Origin: Armatimonadota bacterium
GTDB taxonomy: Bacteria > Armatimonadota > Zipacnadia > JAUWAU01
DNA: 64,000 nt
Reading direction: 5' to 3'
Assembly (NCBI GenBank): GCA_030601885.1
Contig: JAUWAU010000008.1
Span: 124,001 to 188,000, forward strand
Of the stretch, positions 8,766 to 16,418 are shown piece by piece. Positions within the stretch are counted from its first letter, which is position 1; the number at the start of each line of letters is the position of its first letter. Below the pieces are notes generated by a model. It was not told where the DNA came from. It worked only from the letters and a program-made list of their open reading frames with translations, and made no database searches. The position numbers and the translations under genes were made by a program.

Positions 8766-9500
8766 CCATGGAATAACTTGCGGTACGCTGCCCGGGTTGG
8801 CAGCGATTGGCGATTCCAGGTTGCCGACGATTCGGCCTATGTTGGGATAGGCTCCTCCGTGGCTTTAGACGCGGATGGCCATCCACACATCAGCCACTAC
8901 GACTACACCAACAGTGCCCTTAAGTACACCGCCTGGACCGGCACCAGTTGGGACCACCAAACGGTGGACACGGTCGCGGTCTGGGTGTGGGTGGCCGGGT
9001 CCACGGCGCTCGTCCTGGACGCACATGGCCGTCCGCACATAAGCTACTGCGATCCTGCAGACAATGCAGCCGGGCCGAGCTCTAGAGTGCTGAAGTACGC
9101 GGCATGGAGTGGCAGTGATTGGGACATCCAGACAGTTGATAGTGGGGGGGATGTCGGTTACTACAGCTCCCTGGCAGTGGGCACGAACGGTTATCCGCAC
9201 ATAAGCTACTTCGACTACACCAACCGCGACCTCAAGTACGCTGCCTGGAACGGCAGCAGTTGGGACACCCAGACGGTGGACAGCGCCGGATGGGTCGGGA
9301 AGTCGACGTCCCTGGCTCTGGACACCAACGGATATCCGCATATAAGTTACGCCGGCTTGAGGTACGCAGCCTGGAACGGAAGCGATTGGGACCTTGAGAG
9401 AGTGGACAGTGTCGGTTCGGGGACGTCTCTAGCCCTGGATGCCGACGGCTTTGCGCACATCGGCTACTATGATGCACCCAACGCCGACCTCAAGTACGCT
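8520..9500 (+). repeat. seven tandem ~47-residue repeats in the broken surface protein
   Basis: Seven degenerate copies of a module built around SLALD-x-(N/D)-G-x-PHI-(S/G)-Y-x-DYTN-x-x-LKYAAWNG-(T/S)-(S/D)-W are read in the +3 frame. The spacing and motif suggest blades of a beta-propeller. The second copy carries the in-frame stop, and the fourth and sixth have small insertions or deletions between PHISY and LKYAAW. Confidence 0.7.
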
Positions 9501-10877
9501 ACTACGCGGCCACCCGCGCAGGCGTTCCACGTACTGTCCACGACGGGCTACTACATGATTTCGTTGCCGCTGACGCCCGCGTCAACCACGCCTCACGACC
9601 TGCTGTCCGACGACCTCGGCGACGGCAATTACTACATGTGGGGATGGGACGCTGGCGGCTATACGACCGTACCGACGAGTGTCCCGGGGTCCCAAACCAC
9701 CACGCTCAGCCCACAGGAGGGCTATTGGCTGTTGGCGGCAGCGGCTACGCTGGACATCGACGTTGGGGGCACACTGCCGCACGGCGATCAAGCCATTCCG
9801 CTCCAGGCTGGCTGGAACATGTTCGCGGCACCGTACGAAGCTAGTATGGACAGCCTCCAGGTGGACAACGCGGGCGATGTGCGCAGCCTGGCGGACGCGG
9901 AAGTCCAGGGATGGATCTTGGCGACGTTCTACACCTCTCACGACGGCACCGGCAGCTACGACACGTTGACCATCAACCAAACGCCCGCCGACGAGTTGTC
10001 TTACTGGTATGGATACTGGGTGCTGGCCGGTGTCAATTGCTACCTTGTCATTCCGGAGGCTCTGGCGGGCGGAACAGCGGCTGCAGCGGCAGCGGGACGA
10101 GCCTCTGTCGCGCCCGGTTGGGCCTTCGACATTCACGCCGTCGGCGATGCATCAGAGGATAGCATTACCGTCGCCGCGGCTGACGGCGCGTCCGACAGCT
10201 TCGACGGGTTCGCGTTGGATAGGCCAAAGCCGCCGGCTGCGCCGGGTGAGAGCAGGCTGCGGATGGCGCTGGCTCTGGACGGATCTGCTACCGATGGCAG
10301 CGCGGTGGCACTCTCTGAGTTCGCGACGGACACGAGGAGCGCTGCTCCAGACAAGGCTGTATGGGAATTCTCCGTTGCTGGCGGCGCCGCGGGAGAGACG
10401 GTGACCCTGAGCTGGCCGGAGCTGAGCCGATTGCCCAAGGATCGTGTGGCGATACTCGAGGATCGAGACACCGGCAAGCGCACGTTCATGCGCACACGAG
10501 CGCAGTACCAATCCCGTGCACCCGGTGAAGGCGGCCGCCGCAGCTTTGCCGTGACGGTGAAGCCCGCCCAGGAGACAGGGGCGATCATCAGTGGCTTCTC
10601 GGCGGTGCCGCTCAGAGGGGGACGGGGGGCGGAGCTGACGTTCAGCTTGACACGAGACGCGAACGTCCAGATCAGCGTGCTGAACGTGGCTGGTCGGCTG
10701 GTGCAGCGTGTGCTTCCTCTCGCCGCCGCGGAGGCGGGTACACATACCGTGGCATGGACCGGACGCTCGATCAGCGACACGGTGGTGCCAAGCGGGATGT
10801 ACTTGTGCGTCCTAAACGCGAAGACCGAGGACGGGCAGCAGGCGCGTCGCGTGTATCCTCTGGCCATGAGCCGGTAG
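8778..10877 (+). CDS. C-terminal part of secreted repeat protein with FlgD-like C-terminal domain
   Basis: This is the in-frame continuation of the gene beginning at 8430; the TTG at 8778 could start it only without a signal peptide. About residues 1-235 hold the remaining repeats. Residues 240-430 form a domain with the pattern TTGYYMISLPL...GYWLL...AGWNMFAAPYE...GYWVLAG, also present in the two large proteins encoded at 11824 and 16419. The last 95 residues look like a FlgD-type Ig domain (ISVLNVAGRLVQRV...PSGMYLCVLNA) ending RRVYPLAMSR. Such domains end secreted proteins in several bacterial phyla, often acting in export or attachment. The substrate or ligand is unknown. If the TGA is real, the exported product is lost. 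Confidence 0.75.
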   Translation: MRYAARVGSDWRFQVADDSAYVGIGSSVALDADGHPHISHYDYTNSALKYTAWTGTSWDHQTVDTVAVWVWVAGSTALVLDAHGRPHISYCDPADNAAGPSSRVLKYAAWSGSDWDIQTVDSGGDVGYYSSLAVGTNGYPHISYFDYTNRDLKYAAWNGSSWDTQTVDSAGWVGKSTSLALDTNGYPHISYAGLRYAAWNGSDWDLERVDSVGSGTSLALDADGFAHIGYYDAPNADLKYATTRPPAQAFHVLSTTGYYMISLPLTPASTTPHDLLSDDLGDGNYYMWGWDAGGYTTVPTSVPGSQTTTLSPQEGYWLLAAAATLDIDVGGTLPHGDQAIPLQAGWNMFAAPYEASMDSLQVDNAGDVRSLADAEVQGWILATFYTSHDGTGSYDTLTINQTPADELSYWYGYWVLAGVNCYLVIPEALAGGTAAAAAAGRASVAPGWAFDIHAVGDASEDSITVAAADGASDSFDGFALDRPKPPAAPGESRLRMALALDGSATDGSAVALSEFATDTRSAAPDKAVWEFSVAGGAAGETVTLSWPELSRLPKDRVAILEDRDTGKRTFMRTRAQYQSRAPGEGGRRSFAVTVKPAQETGAIISGFSAVPLRGGRGAELTFSLTRDANVQISVLNVAGRLVQRVLPLAAAEAGTHTVAWTGRSISDTVVPSGMYLCVLNAKTEDGQQARRVYPLAMSR

Positions 10878-11029
10878 CCTCTGCGAGTCTGGCCGCTCTG
10901 GACAAGGGCCGTGGTGTGCATCCCATTCGCCAGACCACGGGGTGGAATGATTTCAGTGGGTCTCGGCTCTGGGTGGGAGGTCTGCGGCATGGGTTCCCTG
11001 CCGTCGCCGCCAAGGGCCGCGATAGTCGA

Positions 11030-11220
11030 TCGACCGGGGCGCTCTTGTGTTTCGGTTTTGCCTGCAGCTTCTCCTCGAACTCCACTGGCGGCAGGTACCC
11101 CAACGACGAGTGCGACCGCTTGCGGTTGTAGACGTCTTCGATGAACGTTTCGATCCGACGGTACGCATCGTCGAAGTCGGAGTATCCCGTCAGGTAGACT
11201 TGCTCCATCTTTAGCTCCGT
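11030..11220 (-). pseudogene. IS3-family transposase C-terminal relic
   Basis: Reading the - strand gives about 63 codons with clear similarity to the end of IS3-family OrfB: Glu-Gln-Val-Tyr, then DFDDAYRRIETFIEDVYN, then RKRSHSSLGYLPPVEFEE. The catalytic D and E residues of the integrase core lie upstream in such proteins and are absent here, so it cannot be active. No terminal inverted repeats are seen. It abuts a fragment of an unrelated sugar epimerase on the opposite strand, which suggests a decayed insertion and deletion event. Confidence 0.75.
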
Positions 11221-11238
11221 GTCATTGCGTGCTGCCCG

Positions 11239-11376
11239 GAACACCCCGGCGATCCGCCGACCACGTATGCCGATATCACCAAGGCGCGACGAGTGCTCGA
11301 CTGCGACCCCAAGGTGCGGCTGGAAGATGGCGTCCGCCGCTTCGTGGAATGGCACGGGGAAGCAACGAGGCACTGA
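11239..11376 (+). pseudogene. C-terminal fragment of an NAD-dependent nucleotide-sugar epimerase
   Basis: The + strand frame GDPPTTYADITKARRV, then DPKVRLEDGVRRFVEWH, ending in TGA at 11374-11376, matches the characteristic C-terminus of GalE/UDP-glucuronate-4-epimerase-like SDR enzymes. No start or Rossmann domain precedes it; the upstream side runs into the transposase relic within about 20 bp. It is therefore the leftover 3' end of a sugar-nucleotide gene from the polysaccharide cluster, probably removed by the IS3 element or a linked deletion. Confidence 0.65.
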
Positions 11377-11412
11377 GGCCGGGGCGCCAAGGGCCTGGCC
11401 TCAGTACCCGGT

Positions 11413-11748
11413 TCAGACGGACTCCACCGGAAGCGGCGCCACCAACGAGGTCACAGTGGTGGTGGCGGCGGCTGGGTTGCCGGCACGAGCAGCAGGTCGT
11501 TCAGCGTCGTGGTACCCGGGGACTACGGTGACGAAGAACGGTGGCGCGTCGTCGGACGGGAAGCGCACGTATCCGGACGCCGCTGCGCGCAACTCCTGCG
11601 AGCCTGTGGGCACATTCGTAGCCGTGTAGTCACCGTTGCTATCCGTCACCGCGCTCGAGGTGCCCACCGTGACGGTGGCGTTGGCGATGGGGGCCCGGGT
11701 GGCCGCATCGAGCACTGCGCCCGTCACGGTGCTGCCGCGCGGCTGCAC
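11413..11748 (-). CDS. carboxypeptidase-regulatory-like domain protein, signal peptide lost (decayed copy)
   Basis: 111 residues when started from GTG 11748. It is a paralogue of the lipoprotein at 15914: both share the block GSTVTG(A/L)VLDAAT-x-AP near the start, then T-x-VPTG-x-QE and a (Y/F)VTVVPG stretch. In frame upstream of the GTG, the lipobox-like Cys-Ala-Ala-Gly-Cys followed by a glycine run is still readable to about 11790. Before that the frame hits the stop codon of the upstream large gene (TAA 11824-11826), so no signal peptide can be encoded. The copy seems to have lost its 5' end when the two genes were brought together. It is probably not exported and perhaps not expressed. 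Confidence 0.55.
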   Translation of the reverse strand: MQPRGSTVTGAVLDAATRAPIANATVTVGTSSAVTDSNGDYTATNVPTGSQELRAAASGYVRFPSDDAPPFFVTVVPGYHDAERPAARAGNPAAATTTVTSLVAPLPVESV

Positions 11749-11823
11749 CGAGCCGCCCCCGCCGCCTCCTCCGCCGCAGCCCGCTGCGCACTGAATCCTC
11801 CAAACGGACTGACGACTCCGGTC

Positions 11824-14800
11824 TTATCGGCTAACGAAGAACGGGTACACGGCGCGAGCGCGCTGTCCGTCGCTGCCGGCTGCGACTATCTCCACCACAT
11901 ACGTGCCGCTGGGCGCCACGGTGCCCATGGCGCTGCGGCCATCCCAGAGCGTCGCCACAGCGCCGCGGGCGACGCTGCGTCCCCGCTCCAATTCCGCCAC
12001 CAGACGACCGGCCACGTTGTAGATGCGCGTGGTGACGCTGGCTGCCTCGGACACGTTATAGCGGATCTCAGCTCCCGTGCCGCGCGACGGCACCACCGTT
12101 GCGCCGGTGACTGTCAATGCGCCACCGGCCGTGGGCCCAACCTCCACTTCGAACTGCCTCTGTCCGCCTGCGGGCCCACTGTTGTACGTGTAGGCCCTGG
12201 CTGTGCGCATGTGCCTCAGTTTGCCGGTGTCAAGATCGCGAAGCGTGACACGGTAGTCTTTGGGGAGCTGCGACAGATCCGGCATAGCCACGATGACATC
12301 GGTGTTCGGGAGCTCCGTGGCAACCGTGAGATTGAAGCGCTGGGTGCCAGTGGCACTGCGCAGCTCATAGGCCATCCTGGCATTGGGATTGGCCACGGGT
12401 GTGATGAAGGCATCGACTCCCTCCGGGACTAGCGGCGGGTTGTCGATGAGCACGTCGGCATCAGCGGCTCCGATGCCGTTGCAGACGTCTCGTTTGTCGC
12501 CAGCGCTCACCACGATCGGTACCAGCCACCGGATGGGTAGCGCGTCCACGCTCCTGGCAGCGCTCTGGGCGCCGCCGGACGGGTTGATGATTACCTTGTC
12601 GGCATCAGACCCTGCAAGGATCCAGAACGCTTCATAGGCTGGAACAGATGTAGCGGCATTTAGCCCCCCAGTGCTATTGACTATCACATAACCGGTCTCG
12701 GGGTCGTAGATCCAGCCCATGCCGGCGATGCTGCCGTCGGGAGGGCCGCTCAAGGACGTCCATGGCATATCGGTGCGCCACGGATTGCCGATTATGTTCC
12801 ATCCGGGGCTGACGCTCTTCTCAAACGGCGTGCCGCCGCTGAGGGCGCTGCCAAGGAAAGAGACCGTCGTCTCCTCCGAGAAGAAGACCCAAAACCCACA
12901 GCCGGGCGCAATGGTGAAGAGAGGGTCGTCCGGGGCCGCGTTCAGGTACACGTACGTCTGCCTGGCGGGGTCCCAAGCCACGATCAGATTCGTGCCCAAC
13001 ACGTCGCTTGCCGATAAGCCAGGATCACTCGGCGTTGCCGGCATTGTGACGAGCCGCACGCCCCCCTGGAATGTGTGGGACTGCAGGTTCGGCACCGAGT
13101 GTACCGGCCCGACGGCCGTGATCGCCGCATCTTCGTTGCCGGCGGTGTCCACGCACGTGACGGCATAGTGGTAGTCGGCGCCATCGGTGGTGGTGGCGTC
13201 GGTGTAGGAGGTGGTAGCAGCCTGCTCTACTGCCCCGATTGGCGACAGGCCGGTCACGTCGGTCATCTCGGACTCGCCGCGGTAGATGTTGTAGTGGTCG
13301 AAGTCGACGGGCGGCTGGTACCCGCTCCAGTCCAGCTCGATCGCTCCGCCGTTGTCGTCAAGGCGATCCTGCGCCGTCAGTGTGGTGATCGGAGGCGGCG
13401 CGCTGTCGTCGGTGGACGACTGTACCGGCCCGACGTCGGTGACCGACTCGTCCTCGTTGCCGGCCGTGTCCACGCACGTGACGGCATAGTAGTAGTCGGT
13501 GCCATCGGTGGTGGTGGCGTCGGTGTAGGAGGTGGTAGCAGCCTGCTCTACTGCCCCGATTGGCGACAGGCCGGTCACGTCCGTAATATGGGACTGGCTG
13601 CGATAGATGTTGTAGTGGTCAAAATCCGGCGGCGCGGCGTACCCGCTCCAGCTCAGGTCAATGGCCCCGCCGTCGTCCCCATCGCGGTCGTGTGCCATCA
13701 CTGCGGTGATGGGAGCCGGCTTGCTATCGTTCATCGACTGTGTCGGACCGGTGGTTGTTACCGACGTATTCTCATTCCCGGCGGCGTCCACGCAAGTGAT
13801 GGCATAGTAGTAGTTAGTACCGTCGGTTGTCGTTGCATCGGTATGCTGAGTGACGGCGGGGTTGGTGACTGTGGCAATCGGTGTCATTCCGCTCACGTTG
13901 GTGAAGGCTTCCGTTTTCCGATACACGCTGTACTCTTTGAAGTCGGGTGGCGCATCATAACCACTCCAGTCAACGTCGATAGCACCACCATTGTCGTCGG
14001 CATGGTCGGTCGCAGTCAGCCCCGCGACAGGATCCGGCGGCGTCGTGTCTGGTGGCGCCGAGGTGTATTCGTAAGAGCCGATGTCATAGCCGTTGCCTAT
14101 CGGGCGTGGATTCGCGTCGAAGTCGGGCCAGCTTTGCGGCGGCGCCGCTCCCGCATCGATGGCCGGGCTATTGCTGAGCAGATGGAGATCGCCGCTCCCC
14201 GGATCCTGCAGGATAGGATCCGACAACACCGACGAAGCATCGTGTCCCGTCTGGCCTACGTAGTCGGCGAACGGCATGAGACCGCTGAGCATCCAGTACA
14301 CGTATGGCTCATTGGCGCTTCCGGTGTACCACAGATTGTTGTCGCACTGCAGCCCCGTGTCGCAGTACGGATACACCTGCAGCACGGGCTTGTCGGTGCC
14401 AGGATATCCGGAATAGAAGAGGTTGTTCTTGATGGTGATGTTCTTGGGGTCGTGGTACAGCGTCGGGTCCCGTCCGGTCGGGCTGCCGTCTTTATCGTGT
14501 AGCACACCGTAGACACCAACAACAAGCTCAGTGTAAGTCGAGTTATAGTAGGTGTTGTTGTAGAAACCGCAGTCTCGAGCGTGCGAGAAGCTCACGGCGG
14601 CGACAGGGCAGTTCAACATGATGTTGTCATGCACAATGATGTTGGACGATTCCCAGTCGCCATTATTCGCGACCCAGTCACGGTAGGAGTACAGCGCGCC
14701 CATCCAGACGCACTCGCCGCTGATGTACTTGTCAGGGGGGCCGACGAACGTGTTGTACCTTACTTCGATGTTGCTCGCCTGCCCCCAGGTGACGATAGCA

Positions 14801-15426
14801 GCGTACGCGTATCCGTCAGCAGTCCAATGGAACGTGTTGTTCTCGATCACGGCGCTCCTGGCCCTGAGCCGTATGCCGGTGCGACCGCGAGGGTTGTCGA
14901 ACCAGAAGTCGTTGCTTCGGATAGTGATGTCGTACCCGGGATCGGTCCACATGAAGGCCCCGCACGTATGGAAAGTGCAGTTTTCCACGATGATGTGGCT
15001 GCCGCGAAGCAAAAGGGGGAAGTGGCCGTTGTTGGTGAAGGTCAGGTTCCGGATTCTGATATAGCTCGTGATCCAAAGCTTCGTCCGGTCTTCGAAGACC
15101 ATCGACCCTTGGACGACGGGATCGGCATTCTCGGCGGGCTCGATCGTTATCCAGGCATCAGCATGCCCCCCCTCGGCCATGCCCGTCTCTTCCGTGATCG
15201 TATGGACGCCATCCATCAGCCTCAGCGTGTCTCCCGCATCCAACTGTGACCATGCGTGCCGCAATGTCTGCCAGGGGCTGTCGCCAGTGCCCGGATTTGC
15301 ATCGTCCCCGTCGGGGGATACGTAGTGCACGGCAGCACAAGCGGAAGTCGCCAAGAGAGTGTGGCCGAGCCACCACACGAACGGGACCAATGCAAAGCGT
15401 GACAGAACGGCACGAGGGGTCATCAT
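11824..15426 (-). CDS. secreted right-handed beta-helix protein with fibronectin-like repeats and FlgD-like C-terminus
   Basis: 1200 residues. Signal peptide at 1-31 (two Met, hydrophobic core, ending SACAA), then VHYVSPDGDDANPGTG, the DUF1565-type entry to a right-handed parallel beta-helix (residues about 32-440) as in polysaccharide lyases and surface-binding proteins. Three roughly 107-residue fibronectin-III-like repeats follow (GGAI-(D/E)-L-x-WSGY...DHYNIYR...YYYAVTCVD), then the shared AGWN/GFW-type module and a FlgD-like Ig domain ending in ARAVYPFFVSR. Two Met codons (15426, 15423) follow GGAGG about 11 bp upstream. It probably acts outside the cell on, or bound to, polysaccharide; no catalytic residues can be named. 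It is a shorter paralogue of the neighbour at 16419. Confidence 0.8.
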   Translation of the reverse strand: MMTPRAVLSRFALVPFVWWLGHTLLATSACAAVHYVSPDGDDANPGTGDSPWQTLRHAWSQLDAGDTLRLMDGVHTITEETGMAEGGHADAWITIEPAENADPVVQGSMVFEDRTKLWITSYIRIRNLTFTNNGHFPLLLRGSHIIVENCTFHTCGAFMWTDPGYDITIRSNDFWFDNPRGRTGIRLRARSAVIENNTFHWTADGYAYAAIVTWGQASNIEVRYNTFVGPPDKYISGECVWMGALYSYRDWVANNGDWESSNIIVHDNIMLNCPVAAVSFSHARDCGFYNNTYYNSTYTELVVGVYGVLHDKDGSPTGRDPTLYHDPKNITIKNNLFYSGYPGTDKPVLQVYPYCDTGLQCDNNLWYTGSANEPYVYWMLSGLMPFADYVGQTGHDASSVLSDPILQDPGSGDLHLLSNSPAIDAGAAPPQSWPDFDANPRPIGNGYDIGSYEYTSAPPDTTPPDPVAGLTATDHADDNGGAIDVDWSGYDAPPDFKEYSVYRKTEAFTNVSGMTPIATVTNPAVTQHTDATTTDGTNYYYAITCVDAAGNENTSVTTTGPTQSMNDSKPAPITAVMAHDRDGDDGGAIDLSWSGYAAPPDFDHYNIYRSQSHITDVTGLSPIGAVEQAATTSYTDATTTDGTDYYYAVTCVDTAGNEDESVTDVGPVQSSTDDSAPPPITTLTAQDRLDDNGGAIELDWSGYQPPVDFDHYNIYRGESEMTDVTGLSPIGAVEQAATTSYTDATTTDGADYHYAVTCVDTAGNEDAAITAVGPVHSVPNLQSHTFQGGVRLVTMPATPSDPGLSASDVLGTNLIVAWDPARQTYVYLNAAPDDPLFTIAPGCGFWVFFSEETTVSFLGSALSGGTPFEKSVSPGWNIIGNPWRTDMPWTSLSGPPDGSIAGMGWIYDPETGYVIVNSTGGLNAATSVPAYEAFWILAGSDADKVIINPSGGAQSAARSVDALPIRWLVPIVVSAGDKRDVCNGIGAADADVLIDNPPLVPEGVDAFITPVANPNARMAYELRSATGTQRFNLTVATELPNTDVIVAMPDLSQLPKDYRVTLRDLDTGKLRHMRTARAYTYNSGPAGGQRQFEVEVGPTAGGALTVTGATVVPSRGTGAEIRYNVSEAASVTTRIYNVAGRLVAELERGRSVARGAVATLWDGRSAMGTVAPSGTYVVEIVAAGSDGQRARAVYPFFVSR

Positions 15427-15913
15427 GGGGCATTACGCCTCCGTTCTTCGCCGCCGCGAAAATCCTGCGATGCTAGCACCCTTGTCGCCATGCGGGGACC
15501 GAGCGGCTCTAGCAGTTGTGGGCGCTCTCGGACCGCGTGTGGCCTTTTGCTGCGCTCAGATTACCCGTGGGGCGTTTCCGAGGGCCACCGAACGAGCGGT
15601 TGACTTGGAGAACATCAACATCGGTGACTCCAAACGCCCCCGCGCGTGGAAAATGATTGCGGCCCCGAGCGAGACACCAGTCAGGCGCCACATCCAGGAT
15701 GCACCTGCACCAAGCTATCGGCGACGACACCTCACAAATGTCGGTACAGGCTGGAGATTGCCCGGCGAAGCATCCGTGGGCCGTAGGCGATCCGTCAAGG
15801 GCCGGCAATGCTCGTGGTGCCATGTGTGCGAGCGGTGCATCTGCTGCAAAGGCGCCCCAGGCTTATCCGGAACGCTCCCAAGGGGCGTTGCACGACGCAG
15901 CGGAAAAGGCAGC
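15427..15913 (-). other. intergenic region, 487 bp
   Basis: It lies between the start of the 1200-residue protein gene and the end of the upstream lipoprotein gene, both on the - strand. Open frames here are short, without ribosome-binding sites or recognisable families. It should contain the promoter of the downstream gene; GGAGG at about 15438-15442 (read on the - strand) is that gene's ribosome-binding site. Confidence 0.4.
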
Positions 15914-16318
15914 TCACGGCACCGGTGGTGGCGTCTGGCCCTCCGGTACCAGCAGAAGACTCTCAAGCGTCGTCGTCCCGGGAACTACAGTGACATAGAA
16001 CGCCGGCACGCCGTCCTCTGGGAACTCGGCATACCCAGCGGCTGTCGTGCGGAACTCCTGCTCCCCTGTGGGGACGTTCGTGACCGTGTAGGCTCCGACG
16101 TCGTCTGTCACGTCGCTCGCCGTCCCGACGATCACCACCGCGCCAGCCACCGGGGCGCCAGTGGCTGCATCGAGCACGAGGCCTGTGACCGTTGCTCCTC
16201 GTGGTCCAGCTTCAGCCCCACCCCCGCTGCCGCCGCCTCCACAGCCGGCGATGGCCAAGATGAGAGCGCTGCATAGTACGAAGACTCGCAGAAGGATCTG
16301 AGGGTTGCGCGGCTTCAT
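15914..16318 (-). CDS. small lipoprotein with carboxypeptidase-regulatory-like domain
   Basis: 134 residues. The N-terminus is a clear lipoprotein signal: MKPR, a hydrophobic core, then the lipobox LAIAGC followed by a Gly/Ser-rich linker (GGGGSGGG). The rest is a single CarboxypepD_reg-like beta-sandwich (GLVLDAATGAPVAGAVV, then YTVTNVPTGEQEF). GAAGGAG lies 8 bp before the ATG. It follows the 1836-residue surface protein gene after 100 bp on the same strand, so the two are probably one transcript. The same order (large beta-helix protein, then this domain) is repeated at 15426-11413. It may be an outer-membrane partner or anchor for the large protein; that role is inference from position only. 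Confidence 0.75.
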   Translation of the reverse strand: MKPRNPQILLRVFVLCSALILAIAGCGGGGSGGGAEAGPRGATVTGLVLDAATGAPVAGAVVIVGTASDVTDDVGAYTVTNVPTGEQEFRTTAAGYAEFPEDGVPAFYVTVVPGTTTLESLLLVPEGQTPPPVP

Positions 16319-16418
16319 CTCGCATGCTCCTTCGTCTGCACATGATAATGGCTGAACCCTCTGTACGTTTGCAGCACGCTATCAGCGGCAAGCGTGGGTC
16401 GATCGTCTTCCCTCTCCG

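Noticed and set aside
13075..14502. A 475-codon + strand open frame with Val/Gly/Arg repeats
   Set aside because: It mirrors the fibronectin-like repeats of the - strand gene at 11824; the periodicity comes from the real gene.
15359..16276. A 305-codon + strand open frame
   Set aside because: It lies antisense to the lipoprotein and runs through the intergenic region; composition is Arg/Cys/Trp-rich and no domain is recognisable.
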